This document shows, one piece after another, positions 58,770 to 64,000 of a stretch of DNA of 64,000 bases. The number at the start of each line of letters is the position of its first letter. The stretch's first letter is position 1. The notes under the pieces were generated by a model. It made no database searches, had not been told where the DNA came from, and worked only from the letters and a program-made list of their open reading frames with translations. The translations under genes were made by a program, and so were the position numbers. The stretch spans positions 295,175 through 359,174 of the forward strand of contig JAQFVV010006724.1 in NCBI GenBank assembly GCA_028023455.1, written 5' to 3'. The stretch is from Epiperipatus broadwayi (taxonomy: Eukaryota > Onychophora > Udeonychophora > Euonychophora > Peripatidae).

Positions 58770-61700
58770 ACAATGTATTGCAATATGCAATAGCTAGAGG
58801 GCATTTTAATTATATATAGATAGTTGCAATGAGTAAATCTCAAAACATTTACGTAAAATTATTTGCATTATAAAATCCTATATTACATAATGTTAGTTTT
58901 CAAATCATCATTACCAAAATAAAAAATGAAAAAAAAAAAAAAATGTCAATTACATGTGAATATCAGATTAAAAAATATTTGAATATAAATTTTTGATTAA
59001 TTGGAGATCATTCTCTATGTAAAGAAAGGGGAGGTGTAATAATCTCTTTTGTTTTTAAAATGTATTGCCATACACTGTAGCTGGATGATAATTTAATTAT
59101 GTATTAATAGTTATAATAAATTAAACTCAAAACATTACATAAATTATTTAGCACTATAAATATATTTGATATATAAGCATGTGCATACATGTGTACATTT
59201 TAACTATATATTTCAAATCTCTTTTCCATTACAGACATCTGTAAAAGATAAATGAACTTCAATATGGTGAACCAGTATTATTCAGCTATCCCAGGTTGCA
59301 AATTTTTTATGTTTTCATTATTTTTTCAACATATATCAATAGGAAATTTTTACAGTTTGATCAACAAATGACAAATTTTCTCCACTCACATAATCAATAT
59401 ATTTCACTTACATAAATACATTAATGTTTAAAACTAATTATTTATTAAACTAGAAATTATATCTTTCTCAACTTGATAACCCTTATCTAATTGAAAATCA
59501 TTGAAAATTACCTCTGAAAAAGCATGGATGTTTTTTAACTTTAGATTGTAATATTAATGTTAATCTAAATAATAATGATCCGTGGTTTTTTCTTTAAAAA
59601 AAGTACCTTTTAACATAATGCTTTTATTGATGTTAAAGTTAAAAGAAAAAAATCTGAAGAGATCAGCATTTTATGGATTGCAGCTATAAGCCAAATAATT
59701 ATTTTTTTGTTTTTTAACAAAAGAAACTGCCCAGATGGCATTCATCTTCTGGTCTAGTGGTATGAAGATTTTGAAATATGAGATATGATTGTTTGTTTGT
59801 TTATAAAGTATTTTTGATTATTTTTATACTAATTGATTGATTATTATTTATAACAATAATAAATACAGAGGTAAATTTTCATTTTATTTATGTATGTTTT
59901 ATTTTTAGCAATAGAAGTTAATAAACTTGTAGTAATATAAAGTAAATAAAATGGCAGTGTTTATTACATCACTATCTGACAGAATCGACTTGCTGTTACA
60001 ATCTTTTAAAATATTGTAATTTTGTAAGAAAATATCAGATTTTAAAGGAGAATTTAATCTTTGTTCATTTGCTCACATTAAAAAAAAAAAAAACTTAAAA
60101 TAAAAATGAATTTATTAATTTTCGCTATAAATGCTTGTATTAATATCTGTGATGACATTTATAGCACATTGTTATATTTACAGGTTAATTTTTAAATACT
60201 TAAAACAATGAAATGTGATTTTTTAGAATTGTATTCACTTTTAAAATTAAATTAAAAAGAAATCAAGTCCAATTTACTGATATAAGTTTTAGTATAAAAT
60301 AAAGATTTTATAAGATCAGAAAAATTGAGTATTTTTAAAAACTCTCACAGATGAACCAATAGAAAGTGTCAGAAATCCAAAGAATTGATTTAAACTCAAC
60401 TAAAGATTACTATCCAACTTCATCCTCTTTAAAATTTGTAATTCACCAACTTGTTCTTAAATGTATGAATAAAGGTATCTGAAAAAATAAATAATATCCC
60501 AAGATTTATTTTATGCACAATCAGCCCTGATCACAATCTTTTATGCATATTTTCATCATTTTTCAGTATTTATTAACACCAAATTATTCAAGACTCCAAA
60601 ATACCTTGCCTTTCAGGTTATATATTTATAAATCTTAGTAATTAATATGGTAACAAAGATTATTAATTCATAAATCAAATGACAGATATAAACAATAATA
60701 TATTTTATGGTGGATTATATATGTTTCAAGAATGGCAGCATTGGATAGCTTATTGAAGGGTAAAATCCTCTACAAAACTTTCTTGTGTTGTGGAATACTA
60801 GAGAAGTAGATATTTATTAATCCATGGATGGTTTTTGTTTTTTAGCTTCTTTTTTTTAAAAATTTTATCCATAGCTAAAAACATGACACCAATTTTATCG
60901 ATTTTATAGGATGAGGCAATATTTTCTATGGAATCCAGCAGCCCTTCCTGGTTGATCACTTTATATAAAAACTGGCATGGGAAATGGTACAATGATATAT
61001 TTTTATCTGTGACTGATATGACAATGGACTGAGGAGAAAAATCTAAATGATAGATACAACCCGCTGGGATCAGTGTTCTTAAACATCTCACTAATCATAT
61101 CGAGAATTTCTGGTGTCTAAATGATAGTTGGTTTGTCTTCTTGAGTTTTAAGGAGTTCCATGTTTTAGTGTCCCTTGCATCTGTTCCTCTAAAATGCTGG
61201 TTGACTATGGAGGGAGGTTATCAGTGAACTGAGTATATACAAATTTAGAGTTTTTTTACTTAGCTATTTGAAAAAAAAAAAACATTATAAACTGGATATT
61301 TTCAAACTTAGCCATAACCAATAAATATACATATACATATTAATAATTTATATTAGTTAGTTTAATATGTGCATAATTTTTTAAATGCAATATATATGCT
61401 TAATTACATTAACATATTTTCCAATCATAACTTTTTCATAAAATTGTTATTTTATTTTTACAGATTAAAACTTTAATTAAAAATTAGTAAAGAAAATTTT
61501 CGTTTCATTTTTTGTTTTTAAAAAAAAGACTCTTTGAAGCCTTGCGAATGTTGTAACTTAGAACATTTTTCTTAGTCTAAGTTTAGCTATTAAAGAAAAT
61601 CTCCTCTCTTTTCAAAGAGCAATGAGTTATCTAGCACAATGTCTTCGCAAACTTGGTTCAGATTACGGAGGTAGATCTAAAAATAAACTGCTACGAATTT

Positions 61701-61900
61701 AGCTCTTAGAAAGAACAAATAAGTAAAGTAGGATGACTATTAAAATAATAAAAAAAAATATAAGTAAATTTAGGATAATATGGGACACCTCGAGTCTGCG
61801 CGCTGGAATTGTGTGCCGTCTAAACTTAACGCTTTTTATCTATTTTCTTCTTTTCGTTTTTTTTTTTTTTTTTTAATTGACAAAAAGGTAAAAGCGGTAT
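58770..61900. other. No gene recognised
   Basis: A+T-rich DNA. The minus ORF at 60798-61091 shows no family motif. The region near 61540-61800 may hold the promoter of the gene that follows, but no clear TATA or initiator could be fixed. Confidence 0.45.
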
Positions 61901-61952
61901 GTTTGTAGAAAAGAAAGACCGGGTATTTATTTTGCATTGAAATACGTTTGTA

Positions 61953-62488
61953 ATGAAGTTCGACTGGCAGGATAATATCCCATTTATTTTTGGGACATTT
62001 TGTTTTACTCTAGGATTTATTTTATTATTAGCAACTTCTTTAGGAGAACCTTTTATGCCCGTTATTGTACCCGCGGCTTTAGGTATTGTGGGTAGCATTT
62101 TTATGTTCCTTGGATTGTTAAAACTTTGCTCAGAAACGGAATGTTGCAGAGATTGGATGAGAGAAGGTAAATTGCCTCCTGCTCCAAAGCTTTCATCCTT
62201 CCCTAAACCCCATCTTCCCAGACCAAAAATACCAACAATTTCCAAAATGCCCAAATTAGCTCGGCCAAAGCAGGTAGAAGAACCAACGGTAACTGTTGAC
62301 ATAGATACACCTGTTTATACTTCGAAATACGTTAATAAATCTCCAAGAATTGTTCATGGTCCAATTTATCCTGCATCTTCAAAAGCACTGAATGCTTCCT
62401 CTCTATCTCGGTCTGCCTCATATTCAGACGCAGCTGTACAGACATTACCTAGAGATTCACTGCCCTCATATAACTCTGACGAAATAAG
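61953..62488 (+). CDS. First coding exon of a two-pass membrane protein
   Basis: ATG 61953 is preceded in frame by a TGA 12 bases upstream, which supports this start. The frame runs 179 codons to TAG 62490-62492. A good donor (ATAAG|GTAGGT) begins at 62489, with a second (TAG|GTGAGC) at 62493, so the exon probably ends at 62488 and the protein continues. Residues 9-29 and 35-57 are hydrophobic membrane segments with a very short turn. A Cys-rich CSETECC follows at 59-65, then a Pro/Lys-rich segment (74-107) and a Ser-rich tail with LPSY (170-173), an L/PPxY-type WW-domain or sorting motif. Both ends are therefore likely cytoplasmic. The topology recalls barttin-like or other small two-pass proteins, but I do not recognise the family. 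If unspliced, it would be a complete 179-residue protein. Confidence 0.7.
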
Positions 62489-62499
62489 GTAGGTGAGCC

Positions 62500-63890
62500 G
62501 AAAAGTGAAAATCTAGATTAATATTGTGCAAAACAGCTGTCTAATTACATAATGTCTAATCTCTCAAATGATGTAATGGGTTTATCTGAATTTTAAAATC
62601 GTAATGATAATTTTAATCTATTTATAAGTACAAATTTATTTATAAACAAATGCATGAAATAAATGTACAGTAAGATCACTCTTACATACACATTCACGTC
62701 TTATATATATGCACACATTGTTTATTTCAGTTACATATATAGAACCGTAAATCTATATATAAAGACTGATTAATATATTAATTGTTTTTGAGATATTAAG
62801 TGATATTATTAAATGTAAATCTGGCAATATGCGTATTTTTTGAACAAAATTATTTATTTTTTCAGTCTATCAACTTAATTTAAAATCTTCCCAAATATAT
62901 AAATTTTATAGCTATATTGATCATACGCTTTAAAAATCTTTTTATATGTAATACACATAGTTTAAACTATGTGGCATTCTCTATACGTTCTAATATTCGT
63001 TAATTCCTTCCCTTATGATTTATGTACTGTTTAGTAAAGGACATATTAATAATAATTATTATTATTATTCCTTACATTTCAAAAAGTTACAATTGATTAC
63101 ATGTATTGTAGATTATATGATCGATTTCAAGACAATTATCACCTAAGAAAGTGTATTAGCAATCGAAAGTGTAATCAAGTACAAAACATTTGATCTTTAT
63201 CGGTGGCAGTTTGCCAATATTTTTCACCAACCTCTAACAAAAATGAATTTTATATGTCAAAACCAAGATTGATTATATACATCCAACTATGCATTCAGTA
63301 TTTGTTTAGATATATGTTTCGTTTTACTATTATTATTTGAAAACTTAGTATGTTTTTTATAATCTAATAACTATATTTTTAAAACTTTTTTTGACCATTT
63401 GAATAATAAAAGTTGGCATATACAACTAGTATAACATATAAATTTAGTATCCATGAATAATTATTATCAAATACATAAAGTAAATATTATTGTTTAAAAT
63501 TTTACTCAAAATACCTATATTTAATAAGGAGAATGAATGCATGGACTTTAAAGATTTTACCTACAATTACGAATGACCAGATTCACCCAAAGACATTAAA
63601 AAGACCAGGTTGGCCTTATAAAGTTTCTTATACTAGATTTTCCAGTTCAGAAAGCATATATCTCCATTATTTGTTATCACTGTATTCTAGATGATAAGTT
63701 GTTGATTATACTTAAAAACAAAGACAAAAATAAAATGTCTGTGAATTCAATTTCACATCTATTTATACATCTATTTTTTTCTCTGGAGTAACCAATTACA
63801 TTTCAATAATTAATTGGGTTTTTCAAAAATCCACATTTATCTATTTTTATTTATAATTCTAAGGTAGTATGTAATTTGCTTTTCTTATTT
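62500..63890. other. Probable intron or downstream sequence; nothing recognised
   Basis: A+T-rich DNA following the splice donor, with a short (TTA)n run near 63045-63070. If 62489 is used as a donor this is intron. Confidence 0.5.
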
Positions 63891-63894
63891 ATGT

Positions 63895-63960
63895 AAATAG
63901 AGGGATTTGGACTCAGGATTTGTCAGTGTATTCATCCTTCACTCTATCTGAAGCAACTAA
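63895..63960 (-). repeat. Fragment of hammerhead-bearing repeat family 2
   Basis: Minus strand: AGATAGAGTGAAGGATGAATAC, then GAGTCCAAATCCCTCTATTTA. It resembles the 3' part of the copies at 41712-41985 and 44191-44400 (GATAGT.. GAAGGG .. GAGTTCAAATCCCTATAT). Diverged, and without the ribozyme part. Confidence 0.4.
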
Positions 63961-64000
63961 TTCACATAACAACCCATATGCAAAAATATACATGATCTCA

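Noticed and set aside
61826-62302. 158-codon minus ORF opposite the two-pass membrane exon
   Set aside because: The plus frame has a clear start, membrane segments and splice donors; the minus frame is its shadow and ends in a Lys-rich reading of a poly-T tract.

Overview
The window reads as an A+T-rich nuclear segment from an invertebrate animal. The evidence is long gene-free stretches, exon-like ORFs ending at splice donors, microsatellites, and many degraded transposable elements: Ty3/gypsy, RTE-type LINE, Penelope-like (PLE), tRNA-derived SINE, TA-flanked DNA elements and hairpin MITEs. A mollusc such as a cephalopod, or a chelicerate, would fit, but the sequence alone does not settle the taxon.

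Layout. 1-8,200: one candidate exon (267-584), otherwise featureless. 8,200-11,600: small hairpins, minisatellite and microsatellite blocks. 11,600-18,050: unique-looking DNA with one direct duplication. 18,050-25,350: an old, eroded gypsy element split by a much younger 4.7-kb gypsy element with 413-bp LTRs, primer-binding site, polypurine tract and target duplication GCACC. 27,137-28,237: a palindromic repeat locus carrying hammerhead-ribozyme-like motifs. 28,860-29,880: a repeat with a second copy at 38,780-39,545, the first interrupted by a MITE. 30,700-32,440: gag-like relic (minus). 33,199-36,515: RTE LINE (minus) with three frameshifts. 36,820-37,006: candidate exon (minus). 40,583-41,526: pogo-like non-autonomous DNA element. 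41,690-42,580 and 44,190-45,513: two loci where two different hammerhead-bearing repeat families lie side by side. 47,031-47,157 and 58,626-58,764: tRNA-derived SINE copies. 49,351-54,648: a 5.3-kb foldback element with arms over 2 kb. 54,801-55,731: head-to-head PLE fragments with GIY-YIG endonuclease sequence. 56,854-57,011: candidate exon. 61,953-62,488: the best host-gene candidate, a first coding exon for a small two-pass membrane protein.

The most unusual signal is a set of repeat families that each keep the parts of a type I hammerhead ribozyme: a CUGAUGA-like box, helix II, a GAAA-like box, a very short helix III and a matching helix I. They are built like the local PLE fragment, as two 5'-truncated copies head to head. 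Two loci of the first family have clear 11-bp target duplications, which supports retroelement-like mobility of ribozyme-bearing non-autonomous repeats. Present copies look mutated in or near the core, so current activity is doubtful. Host coding content is very low; most of the window is transposon debris.
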